Source of the DNA: Candidatus Woesearchaeota archaeon
GTDB taxonomy: Archaea > Nanobdellota > Nanobdellia > Woesearchaeales > SKIA01
Reading direction: 5' to 3'
DNA length: 6,936 bases
Assembly: GCA_007116645.1 (NCBI GenBank)
Contig: SKIA01000068.1
Coordinates: 1-6,936 of the forward strand
Shown here: piece by piece, positions 1 to 4,430 of the stretch
Layout of the letters: each line of letters begins with the position of its first letter
Numbering within the stretch: the stretch's first letter is position 1
The notes under the pieces: model-generated
Database searches by the model: none
What the model was told of the DNA's origin: nothing
Seen by the model: only the letters and a program-made list of their open reading frames with translations
Position numbers and translations under genes: made by a program

Positions 1-432
1 ACTATTGGGATTCCAGCAATCATCTTTTCTGATATTGCTTATTGTCGGCGCTTTGTACGAGGGTTGTTTGATACGGATGGAAATCTGTACTTTTCAAAAA
101 ATTACTCAGCAAAACACAACCGGCACATAAATCCTGTACTTTCTGTAGCTTCAACTTCGAAATTACTTATTGATCAGGTCCAGACAATACTTAGAGAAGA
201 CGGTTTTACCCCAAGAATACAAGGACCGGTTTCTGGGAAGAGAACAAAAAACCCCTATTTCAAGCTTCTACTGTATCGCAGAGCGGACGTGAGAAGGTTT
301 ATGGACGCTTACGGGCTTAAAAACAGCAAACATACTACGAAGTGGGAGTATTATCTTAGGCACGGTCATTGTCCTCCTGCAACAACGTTTGCGCAGCGAG
401 TTGCTGCTTTGCAATCTGGCGAACATTTATAA
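1..432 (+). CDS. LAGLIDADG homing endonuclease, 3' part (5' end outside window)
   Basis: The reading frame is open from the first base and stops with TAA at 430-432, giving 143 codons. Its start lies upstream of the window; the TTG at 64 sits inside the motif and is not a credible start. Codons 18-28 read FVRGLFDTDGN, a clear LAGLIDADG-type helix with the acidic residue at codon 26 (bases 76-78). After it come the short beta-strand and helix pattern and a 'YGLKNSKHTTKWEYY' ending resembling archaeal LAGLIDADG_3 proteins. These cleave long asymmetric DNA sites and spread introns, inteins or themselves. The end after the motif (about 115 residues) matches one LAGLIDADG domain, so this may be the second half of a two-motif enzyme. 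It ends 25 bp before a tRNA gene. Whether it is free-standing or belongs to an intron or intein cannot be told from this fragment. Family call is strong, activity unknown. Confidence 0.85.
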   Translation, partial: TIGIPAIIFSDIAYCRRFVRGLFDTDGNLYFSKNYSAKHNRHINPVLSVASTSKLLIDQVQTILREDGFTPRIQGPVSGKRTKNPYFKLLLYRRADVRRFMDAYGLKNSKHTTKWEYYLRHGHCPPATTFAQRVAALQSGEHL

Positions 433-433
433 G
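426..433 (+). promoter_or_regulatory. TATA-like box for tRNA-Leu
   Basis: TTTATAAG is centred about 28 bp upstream of the tRNA-Leu 5' end, the spacing expected for an archaeal TBP site. It overlaps the last Leu codon and TAA stop of the upstream endonuclease gene, so promoter and coding end share bases. Confidence 0.6.
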
Positions 434-488
434 TTCGGTTTTCTCCGCTTCTGATACGCGGGGGTGCCCGAGCGGCCAAAGGGGCAGG

Positions 489-521
489 TTTAGAGCAACG
501 AAAAACGTTCTCTGATGCCAC
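489..521 (+). other. tRNA-Leu intron 1 (33 nt, between positions 30 and 31)
   Basis: The junctions form a canonical BHB. The central 4-bp helix is GGCA (483-486) with TGCC (516-519). The 5' bulge is GGT (487-489) and the 3' bulge ACA (520-522), each cut after its second base, leaving exons ending at G488 and starting at A522. The outer helix pairs A480, G481, G482 with T525, T524, C523. The intron body is a hairpin, 490-500 with 506-515, with one bulged C (496) and an A5 loop. Position 30/31 is non-canonical. The BHB borrows D-stem base G483 and anticodon-loop bases 523-525, so it competes with the mature fold. Confidence 0.85.
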
Positions 522-528
522 ACTTAAG

Positions 529-543
529 ATCACGAGATAAGAT
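529..543 (+). other. tRNA-Leu intron 2 (15 nt, canonical position 37/38)
   Basis: After intron 1 is removed, the anticodon stem CAGGA/TCCTG is the outer helix. The central 4-bp helix is CTTA (523-526) with TAAG (538-541). The bulges are AGA (527-529) and ATA (542-544), cut after their second bases. The inner helix is only T530-A537 and C531-G536, closing an ACGA loop. This is a near-minimal archaeal tRNA intron. Its outer helix depends on A522 being joined to G488, so it should be excised second. Confidence 0.85.
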
Positions 544-591
544 ATCCTGTGGCTTAGTGCCTTCGAGGGTTCGAATCCCTCCCCCCGCAGT

Positions 592-618
592 ACAATACGT
601 TTTTAAACACTGTATTGT
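592..618 (+). promoter_or_regulatory. TATA-like box of tRNA-Thr inside an inverted repeat
   Basis: GTTTTTAAAC (599-608) is centred about 29 bp upstream of tRNA-Thr and is the probable TBP site. It is flanked by a 7-bp inverted repeat, ACAATAC (592-598) and GTATTGT (612-618), starting 3 bp after tRNA-Leu. The hairpin plus T-run could also end or trim the tRNA-Leu transcript. Confidence 0.5.
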
Positions 619-632
619 TGCCCCGTACTATC

Positions 633-705
633 GCCTCTGTAGCTCAGCCGGTAGAGCGCGTCATTGGTAATGACGAGGCCCCGAGTTCAAATCTCGGCAG
701 AGGCT
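633..705 (+). tRNA. tRNA-Thr(GGU)
   Basis: Complete cloverleaf without intron. Acceptor GCCTCTG (633-639) pairs with CAGAGGC (698-704), discriminator T705. D-stem GCTC/GAGC (642-645/654-657), anticodon stem CGTCA/TGACG (659-663/671-675), loop TTGGTAA with anticodon GGT at 666-668, five-base variable loop, T-arm CCGAG/CTCGG with loop TTCAAAT. No CCA is encoded. It reads ACC and ACU. The last base begins a perfect hairpin, and two degenerate copies of its 3' end follow downstream. Confidence 0.97.
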
Positions 706-725
706 TTGAAATCGTAGATTTCAAA
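705..725 (+). repeat. Perfect hairpin, 9-bp stem and 3-nt loop, at the tRNA-Thr 3' end
   Basis: TTTGAAATC (705-713) is exactly complementary to GATTTCAAA (717-725), with loop GTA. It starts on the tRNA-Thr discriminator base and is followed by TTTC. It could be a processing or termination structure, or part of the hairpin-plus-copy pattern. Confidence 0.7.
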
Positions 726-759
726 TTTCAGACAAACTTTTGTTTATCTATGGCTTATC

Positions 760-774
760 GTTCGCTTTGCGAAC
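760..774 (+). repeat. Perfect hairpin, 6-bp stem and TTT loop
   Basis: GTTCGC (760-765) pairs with GCGAAC (769-774) across a TTT loop. It lies between tRNA-Thr and the first copy of its 3' end. It shows the same 3-nt-loop design as its neighbours but an unrelated stem sequence. Confidence 0.55.
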
Positions 775-805
775 ATAATGCCCCTGCTCGCAGCCGATGC
801 GAAGC

Positions 806-823
806 CTCGGCTTGGCAGAGGCT
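806..823 (+). repeat. Degenerate copy 1 of the tRNA-Thr 3' end
   Basis: CTCGGCTTGGCAGAGGCT contains the T-stem 3' strand CTCGG, a near-duplicate CTTGG, and the acceptor 3' strand plus discriminator CAGAGGCT. Positions 811-823 match tRNA bases 693-705 at 12 of 13. It matches copy 2 (866-883) at 17 of 18. Preceding GCCTC (804-808) can pair with GAGGC (818-822), imitating the acceptor stem. There is no D- or anticodon arm, so it is not a functional tRNA. Confidence 0.75.
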
Positions 824-839
824 GTTTTTTCAAAACAGC
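821..839 (+). repeat. Perfect hairpin, 8-bp stem and 3-nt loop, after copy 1
   Basis: GCTGTTTT (821-828) pairs exactly with AAAACAGC (832-839), loop TTC. Its first three bases are the end of copy 1, just as the 705-725 hairpin starts on the end of the real tRNA. Confidence 0.7.
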
Positions 840-865
840 ATGCCGCCGTGTCCGATAATGTAATT

Positions 866-883
866 CTCGGCTCGGCAGAGGCT
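866..883 (+). repeat. Degenerate copy 2 of the tRNA-Thr 3' end
   Basis: CTCGGCTCGGCAGAGGCT again carries a doubled T-stem strand and an intact acceptor 3' strand. Bases 871-885 match tRNA-Thr and its flank (693-707) over 15 consecutive bases. It is 60 bp after copy 1. Its trailing T-run supplies the TATA-like box of the next gene. Confidence 0.75.
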
Positions 884-890
884 TTTTATG
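883..890 (+). promoter_or_regulatory. TATA-like box for the rdgB operon
   Basis: TTTTTATG is centred about 25 bp upstream of the ATG at 912, the geometry of an archaeal leaderless promoter. It begins on the last base of tRNA-Thr copy 2. Confidence 0.5.
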
Positions 891-911
891 TGAGTGACCA
901 TTATTTCCATT

Positions 912-1430
912 ATGCTTTTTATCACGTCAAACAACAACAAGTTCTCTGAAGCACAGCGACTCATTCCTGGCCTTGAGCAACGCTCACTGGAACTGGATGA
1001 GATACAAAGCCTTGATCTCAGAGAAATCGTCGAGCACAAACTCGCACAAGCCTTTAGCATTGCGGGAAAGCCATGCATTGTTGAAGATGTGTCATTGGAG
1101 ATAGCAGACCTCGGAGGAATGCCAGGACCATTTGTAAAATACTTTGCCAAAGCCCTCGGACAAGAAGGCGTTGCGCGTCTTAGTAAAGGAAGCGTTGCCA
1201 AAGCGCTTTGTTGCATTGGATATCACGACAGCAGCACAACGCATCTTTTTATTGGCGAGATGACAGGAACCATTACGACGCCGCAAGGAGTTGGGTTTGG
1301 TTTTGACGTCATTTTTGTCCCGCAAGGAGAAACAAAACGTGTCTCAGAACTTGGCACGGAATACAAACAAGAACACTCACACCGCGCGCGAGCACTCAAA
1401 AAACTCTTGGAGCACCTTAATGGACGTTAA
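912..1430 (+). CDS. rdgB: RdgB/HAM1-type XTP/dITP pyrophosphatase
   Basis: The 172-residue product belongs to the HAM1/RdgB family, which hydrolyses XTP, ITP and deaminated dNTPs to the monophosphate and pyrophosphate, keeping hypoxanthine and xanthine out of nucleic acids. Visible motifs in order: N-terminal ITSNNNK (4-10, phosphate loop), ED around 58-59, GGMPGPFVKYF (68-78), GFGFDVIFVP (128-137, base pocket) and SHRARA (156-161). Length is slightly below the usual 180-200 residues but all blocks are present. ATG at 912 is preferred over GTG at 894 because family proteins begin two or three residues before the first strand, and because a TATA-like box sits about 25 bp upstream, implying a leaderless mRNA. 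The family's 'EDSGL' block reads EDVSLEI here, a mild departure. The gene overlaps the next by 11 nt, suggesting one operon. It is soluble and cytoplasmic. Confidence 0.93.
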   Translation: MLFITSNNNKFSEAQRLIPGLEQRSLELDEIQSLDLREIVEHKLAQAFSIAGKPCIVEDVSLEIADLGGMPGPFVKYFAKALGQEGVARLSKGSVAKALCCIGYHDSSTTHLFIGEMTGTITTPQGVGFGFDVIFVPQGETKRVSELGTEYKQEHSHRARALKKLLEHLNGR

Positions 1431-2232
1431 CGCAGTAGTTGCGATAGCACAACAAGCAGGAGTCCTTGCAGAAAAACTGCAATCAGACCTTACTGTAACA
1501 AGAAAACAAGATAACAGTATGCTAACACAAGCCGATCTGGAAGTTTCCAAGTTCATAATCAAAGAGCTTACCGCGTTGTTTCCAGAAGATGTCGTTTTTA
1601 CAGAAGAACATCAAAGAGAGGTAGATTGGACCGGTAGAGTGTGGGTGGTAGATCCGATTGACGGCACGAGCAACTATGCAAAAGGAGAGGACGGCTGGGC
1701 GATAAGCATTGGATTGGTCGAAAAGTCACAACCATTGTTTGGATTAATTCTTGCACCGCGTATGAATATGATTGCGTGGGCAGAAAAAGGAAGAGGAGCG
1801 TACCTAAACAAAGAGCGTATTGCAGTAACTAAAACGAGTGATATGAACTCTGCGAGCGCTTACGTAACGCTCACACAAAACCGCAGAAAAATCGTTCATC
1901 AACTCAAAGAGCCAGAAGAGCACCCGTACAGCGCAGTACTAAAACTCGTCTTTGTGGCTGCAGGAAAAGCAGACGCGTACGTACACCTCAGAAATAGGCT
2001 CCACAAATGGGATACTGCCGCAGGACACATCATTCTTGAAGAAGCAGGCGGCAAGATAAGTTCAGTTACTGGACAAGCACTAGATTACACACAAGAAGGT
2101 ACACGTTGGCAGACAGGAGTGATTGCATCAAACGGTGCTCTCCAGACAGACCTTACAACACTTTTTTCATCCGAAACGGCACGTTCATCAAAAACGCCAT
2201 CGCAAACAAATACCACGGATACACCACGATAG
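1420..2232 (+). CDS. Inositol-monophosphatase-family phosphatase
   Basis: A 270-residue Mg2+-dependent phosphatase of the IMPase/FBPase/CysQ superfamily. Motifs: TQADLEVSKFI (36-46), metal-binding TEE (61-63), WVVDPIDGTSNYAKG (75-89) with D78, D81 and T83, and WDTAAGHIILEEAGG (197-211) with D198. DGTSNYA resembles inositol monophosphatases more than CysQ nucleotidases, but substrate cannot be set from sequence; archaeal homologues often act on inositol-1-phosphate or fructose-1,6-bisphosphate. ATG at 1420 overlaps the end of rdgB by 11 nt, fitting translational coupling. The family fold normally ends near VIASNGALQTDLTTLF (234-249). The remaining 21 residues are a Ser/Thr-rich tail encoded opposite the 3' end of pssA, in an 80-nt convergent overlap. 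A leucine-containing stretch around 174-190 carries no odd features. The family call is secure, the exact reaction is not. Confidence 0.9.
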   Translation: MDVNAVVAIAQQAGVLAEKLQSDLTVTRKQDNSMLTQADLEVSKFIIKELTALFPEDVVFTEEHQREVDWTGRVWVVDPIDGTSNYAKGEDGWAISIGLVEKSQPLFGLILAPRMNMIAWAEKGRGAYLNKERIAVTKTSDMNSASAYVTLTQNRRKIVHQLKEPEEHPYSAVLKLVFVAAGKADAYVHLRNRLHKWDTAAGHIILEEAGGKISSVTGQALDYTQEGTRWQTGVIASNGALQTDLTTLFSSETARSSKTPSQTNTTDTPR

Positions 2233-2782
2233 GAACTCCGCTCAGCACCAATCCGGGAAGTAAAAAACCATTAGCAGTGGTAGGAATACCAAAAAACACT
2301 CCTTTAGTTTGTTGCACATTAAACCGTCCAAGACGCAGTGCTGCTGAGAGCACAAACAAGGCTCCAGCAATGTATGAGAGCGTTGACGGAGCAATTGCTG
2401 CGACAAGAGCCGCAGGCGCAACACCAAACGTGACAAGATCTGAAAGTGAGTCAAGCTCAGCTCCAAGAGCAGATTCTTCTGAGAATGCGCGAGCAGCCTT
2501 TCCGTCAAGCCAATCACAAAGTACCCCAAACAAAATAAGAATTGCAGCAAGAACGAACTGTTGATTCATGCTCGCAACCACTGATAAAAAACCGGCAACA
2601 CCGTTGCCAAGCGTGAGTGTGTTTGCAAGATTAATACGAAATAAACGAGTAGCTTTTACGCTCGCACTCTTCGCTTTTGTAGCAGCAGATTTCGCAGTTT
2701 GTTTTGCCTTCGCACCAGCTCGTTTAGCAGTGCTTTTTGCAGCGCCACCAACTTTTTTTGCGCCACTAACAACCCTGCTCAT
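2153..2782 (-). CDS. pssA: CDP-diacylglycerol/CDP-archaeol--serine phosphatidyltransferase (archaetidylserine synthase)
   Basis: A 209-residue CDP-alcohol phosphatidyltransferase. The signature D-x2-DG-x2-AR-x8-G-x3-D-x3-D is complete at D90, D93, G94, A97, R98, G107, D111 and D115. RLGRFNV (150-156) and GIPTTANGF (165-173) are typical of the serine-specific PssA branch. Hydrophobic helices at about 55-70, 76-90, 117-132, 136-150, 172-186 and 186-200 place it in the membrane. It transfers the lipid phosphate group from CDP-archaeol to serine. ATG at 2782 overlaps the psd stop in an ATGA junction, so the two are translationally coupled. Residues 1-48 are unusual: a Lys/Ala-rich cationic stretch with about a dozen basic residues, like histone H1 tails, before the first membrane helix. 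The 3' end runs 80 nt into the opposite-strand phosphatase gene. Serine specificity is inferred from motifs and the psd neighbour. Confidence 0.93.
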   Translation of the reverse strand: MSRVVSGAKKVGGAAKSTAKRAGAKAKQTAKSAATKAKSASVKATRLFRINLANTLTLGNGVAGFLSVVASMNQQFVLAAILILFGVLCDWLDGKAARAFSEESALGAELDSLSDLVTFGVAPAALVAAIAPSTLSYIAGALFVLSAALRLGRFNVQQTKGVFFGIPTTANGFLLPGLVLSGVPIVVYPWYLFAMAFLMNVPFRMKKVL

Positions 2783-3381
2783 TGAGCGACCTCAGTCAAG
2801 CCCCCGTACACCTTATCTCCAGGTTTTACAAGGATTTTAGATTCAGGAAGAACGAGCACAACCTGTGAGCCAAGACGAATCTTTGCGATGCGGTCTCCTT
2901 GTTGCAACACAGTATTTTCTTGAACTAACGAAACGATACGGCGAGCAACAAGGCCGGCAACCATGTAGACTTTACATCGTTTTTCACCAGCAATCATCAT
3001 GCCTTGATGTTCGTTGTTATATGTTGCTTGCAAGTAATCACCAAACACTGCGTTGCGAAACGCCCCGTCTTTATGATATACAGAAGTAACCTTTCCGGCA
3101 ACAGGTGCTCGTTGCGTGTGCACGTGCCATATTTTGAGCATGATAACCACAACATATTGTGCTTCTGGAAAGTCATCGAGGAATAAATCAAAGCCGCCCT
3201 TCTTACCTTTTTTTACGCGGGCCTTTTTTGACTTGAGCTTTTCTACGTGAACAACAGTACCGTCAGCAGGACTTAAGAATCCGCGCGTAGCTACGATGGG
3301 TCTGTCGGGATCGCGGTGGACAAACCACCAAAAAAACCAGAGTGCACCAATCGTTACTAAAGTCCATATCCACCATGTCAT
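2779..3381 (-). CDS. psd: Phosphatidylserine/archaetidylserine decarboxylase proenzyme
   Basis: A 200-residue member of the short archaeal-type decarboxylase family that turns archaetidylserine into archaetidylethanolamine. One membrane helix occupies about 2-21 (Trp-rich), followed by HRDPDRP (22-28), SPADGTVVHVE (37-47), WHVHTQRAPVAG (85-96), GLVARRIV (143-150) and IRLGSQVVLVLP (168-179). By family rule the proenzyme cleaves itself between G171 and S172, the serine becoming the pyruvoyl cofactor of the small alpha chain. Residues 48-62 form a lysine-rich insertion that could contact lipid phosphates. It is first in a two-gene operon with pssA, sharing the ATGA junction. The start at 3381 has a consensus TATA box about 26 bp upstream and no Shine-Dalgarno sequence, so the mRNA is probably leaderless. 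It is slightly shorter than most homologues at the end but complete. Confidence 0.94.
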   Translation of the reverse strand: MTWWIWTLVTIGALWFFWWFVHRDPDRPIVATRGFLSPADGTVVHVEKLKSKKARVKKGKKGGFDLFLDDFPEAQYVVVIMLKIWHVHTQRAPVAGKVTSVYHKDGAFRNAVFGDYLQATYNNEHQGMMIAGEKRCKVYMVAGLVARRIVSLVQENTVLQQGDRIAKIRLGSQVVLVLPESKILVKPGDKVYGGLTEVAQ

Positions 3382-3403
3382 ACTGTCTTTGGTGTGGTAT
3401 CAG

Positions 3404-3411
3404 TATATAAA
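3404..3411 (-). promoter_or_regulatory. TATA box for psd-pssA
   Basis: Read on the minus strand this is TTTATATA, an exact archaeal consensus, centred about 26 bp upstream of the psd ATG. It lies only 23 bp from the oppositely directed box of the PLD gene. Confidence 0.7.
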
Positions 3412-3426
3412 TTATGAGCGAAAGAA

Positions 3427-3434
3427 TTTATAAA
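3427..3434 (+). promoter_or_regulatory. TATA box for the PLD/cardiolipin synthase gene
   Basis: TTTATAAA is preceded by a purine-rich GCGAAAGAA that could be the BRE. It is centred about 25 bp upstream of ATG 3456, supporting that codon as a leaderless start over the in-frame ATG at 3414, which lies upstream of the box. Confidence 0.65.
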
Positions 3435-3455
3435 CAAATACGCGAAATAGTCGTT

Positions 3456-4430
3456 ATGCGAATTATTTTTGACGGTGAGCAAGCATTCTCAGAATACAAA
3501 CAACTGCTCAGAAGCGCCAAGAAAAGCATTTGGATTTGCATGTACATGATTCGTTTTGACGATTACATACAAGAACTTTTTGACATCCTTGACGAACAAC
3601 ACCAAAAAGGAATTAAGGTAACTGTGTGGTATGACGCATTCGGCTGCTTTCGCTCAATACCGCGCCTTGCAAAACGAGAGTACTGCAGGATGTTTGTTCC
3701 GCGCATCACTCGCATAAACACCCGAAACCACGCAAAAATGTTACTGGTTGACAAGAAAGTAGGAGTGGTCTCTGGTAGAAACTTCACAAAAAAATATTAT
3801 CAAAAATGGCAAGACGCAAGCATCGTGCTGGATGACAAAAAACATCTTGTCGAGCTGCTTCGATTCACCAAACGCATAGACCAAACACACACTGGGGATG
3901 CACGCTACGATGGCGTAACGCGCGTTACTGACCCGTTGCGAAGACACAGAAGCGTCTATCACTTTTTCTTAGAGCACATCGCAAAGGCAAAACGAGAAAT
4001 AATCATTGCCAGCCCGTACTTTGTCATTGACGACGCAATGGAAAGCCTTCTGAAAGCAGCCGCGGATAAAGGAGTGAAAATAACAATCATCGTCCCTGCA
4101 AAGCCTGAGCACCGCATGGCACGCACGTTTAACAGAATAAACTTTCAACGCATTTATCATAAGAACGTCACTGTTATGAGAAGCGCAGGAATGTTTCACA
4201 CTAAAGCAATGGTGTTTGACGACATCGCCCTTGTTGGCAGCGCAAACTTTGACAACCGCTCGTTTAAGTACGCAATGGAACTGTCAGTAGTGATTGAGAA
4301 AAAAGACGTTGGTAAAGTAAAAAAACACTTAGAAGAAGTAGCTGATCACAGTGTAAAGTACAACTGGATACAACGAACGTATGATAATCTGTTGTTTCAC
4401 ATGACGCGACACCTAATGGAATTACTCTGA
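3456..4430 (+). CDS. Phospholipase D-family cardiolipin synthase-like protein
   Basis: The 324-residue product has both HKD motifs of the PLD superfamily: HAKMLLVD (H92, K94, D99) followed by SGRNF, and HTKAMVFD (H248, K250, D255) followed by GSANFDNRS. The paired HKD layout with 'GSAN(F/L)D.RS' is typical of cardiolipin synthases, which join two phospholipids by a phosphatidyl-transfer reaction through a phosphohistidine. No N-terminal membrane helices are seen, unlike many bacterial Cls; hydrophobic IWICMYMI (25-32) is probably a core strand. The neighbouring divergent psd-pssA operon supports a lipid role; archaeal cardiolipin synthases of this family are known. Start chosen at 3456 because a TATA box overlaps the longer reading from 3414. 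The end overlaps the opposite-strand HTH gene by 9 nt. A nuclease or other phosphodiesterase activity cannot be excluded. Confidence 0.85.
   Translation: MRIIFDGEQAFSEYKQLLRSAKKSIWICMYMIRFDDYIQELFDILDEQHQKGIKVTVWYDAFGCFRSIPRLAKREYCRMFVPRITRINTRNHAKMLLVDKKVGVVSGRNFTKKYYQKWQDASIVLDDKKHLVELLRFTKRIDQTHTGDARYDGVTRVTDPLRRHRSVYHFFLEHIAKAKREIIIASPYFVIDDAMESLLKAAADKGVKITIIVPAKPEHRMARTFNRINFQRIYHKNVTVMRSAGMFHTKAMVFDDIALVGSANFDNRSFKYAMELSVVIEKKDVGKVKKHLEEVADHSVKYNWIQRTYDNLLFHMTRHLMELL

Larger units (their letters stand above)
458..589 (+). tRNA. tRNA-Leu(UAA) with two introns (positions 30/31 and 37/38)
   Basis: The acceptor strands GCGGGGG (458-464) and CCCCCGC (582-588) pair fully, with discriminator A589 as expected for Leu and no encoded CCA. 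D-stem is CCC/GGG (467-469/481-483), T-arm 565-581 with loop TTCGAAT, and a class II variable arm with GGC/GCC stem (551-553/559-561). Read without gaps the anticodon arm does not fold properly. Removing 489-521 and 529-543 joins 485-488 to 522, giving anticodon stem CAGGA/TCCTG (five Watson-Crick pairs) and loop CTTAAGA. The anticodon is TAA (525-527) with G37. The mature RNA is 84 nt. The alternative reading TTTAGA (anticodon UAG) leaves A at position 37, which is atypical for Leu, and has no good BHB. This tRNA reads UUA and UUG codons. Confidence 0.95.
706..911. other. Non-coding tRNA-Thr downstream region
   Basis: About 200 bases without a supported gene. It holds three perfect 3-nt-loop hairpins (705-725, 760-774, 821-839), two copies of the tRNA-Thr 3' end (806-823, 866-883) and the rdgB TATA-like box. 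An open frame crosses it but starts upstream of the tRNA and resembles no protein. Confidence 0.6.

Noticed and set aside
484..550. tRNA-Leu(UAG) with a single 50-nt intron, using loop TTTAGA
   Set aside because: It needs A at position 37, removes position 26, and gives mismatches or a 4-nt bulge at the splice sites, whereas the two-intron UAA model fits exactly.
619..631. Possible degraded copy of the tRNA-Leu 3' end (CCCCGTAC)
   Set aside because: Only about eight bases match, with a 3-nt gap, too short to separate from chance.
615..863. Plus-strand open frame of 82 codons
   Set aside because: It runs through tRNA-Thr and its 3'-end copies and resembles no protein.
692..885. CRISPR array from the repeated CTCGG..CAGAGGCT blocks
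   Set aside because: There are only three unequal units, each explained as tRNA-Thr 3' end, with hairpins and not uniform spacers between.
894..911. GTG start adding six residues to RdgB
   Set aside because: Family proteins start at the first strand, and ATG 912 has leaderless promoter spacing.
830..1216. Minus-strand open frame of 128 codons
   Set aside because: It lies opposite the well-supported rdgB gene and shows no family features.
2106..2564. Plus-strand 152-codon frame opposite pssA
   Set aside because: It is antisense to a gene with the complete CDP-alcohol transferase signature, with no recognisable motif of its own.
3414..3455. ATG 3414 as start of the PLD protein
   Set aside because: The extra 14 residues contain the TATA box and precede the conserved fold.
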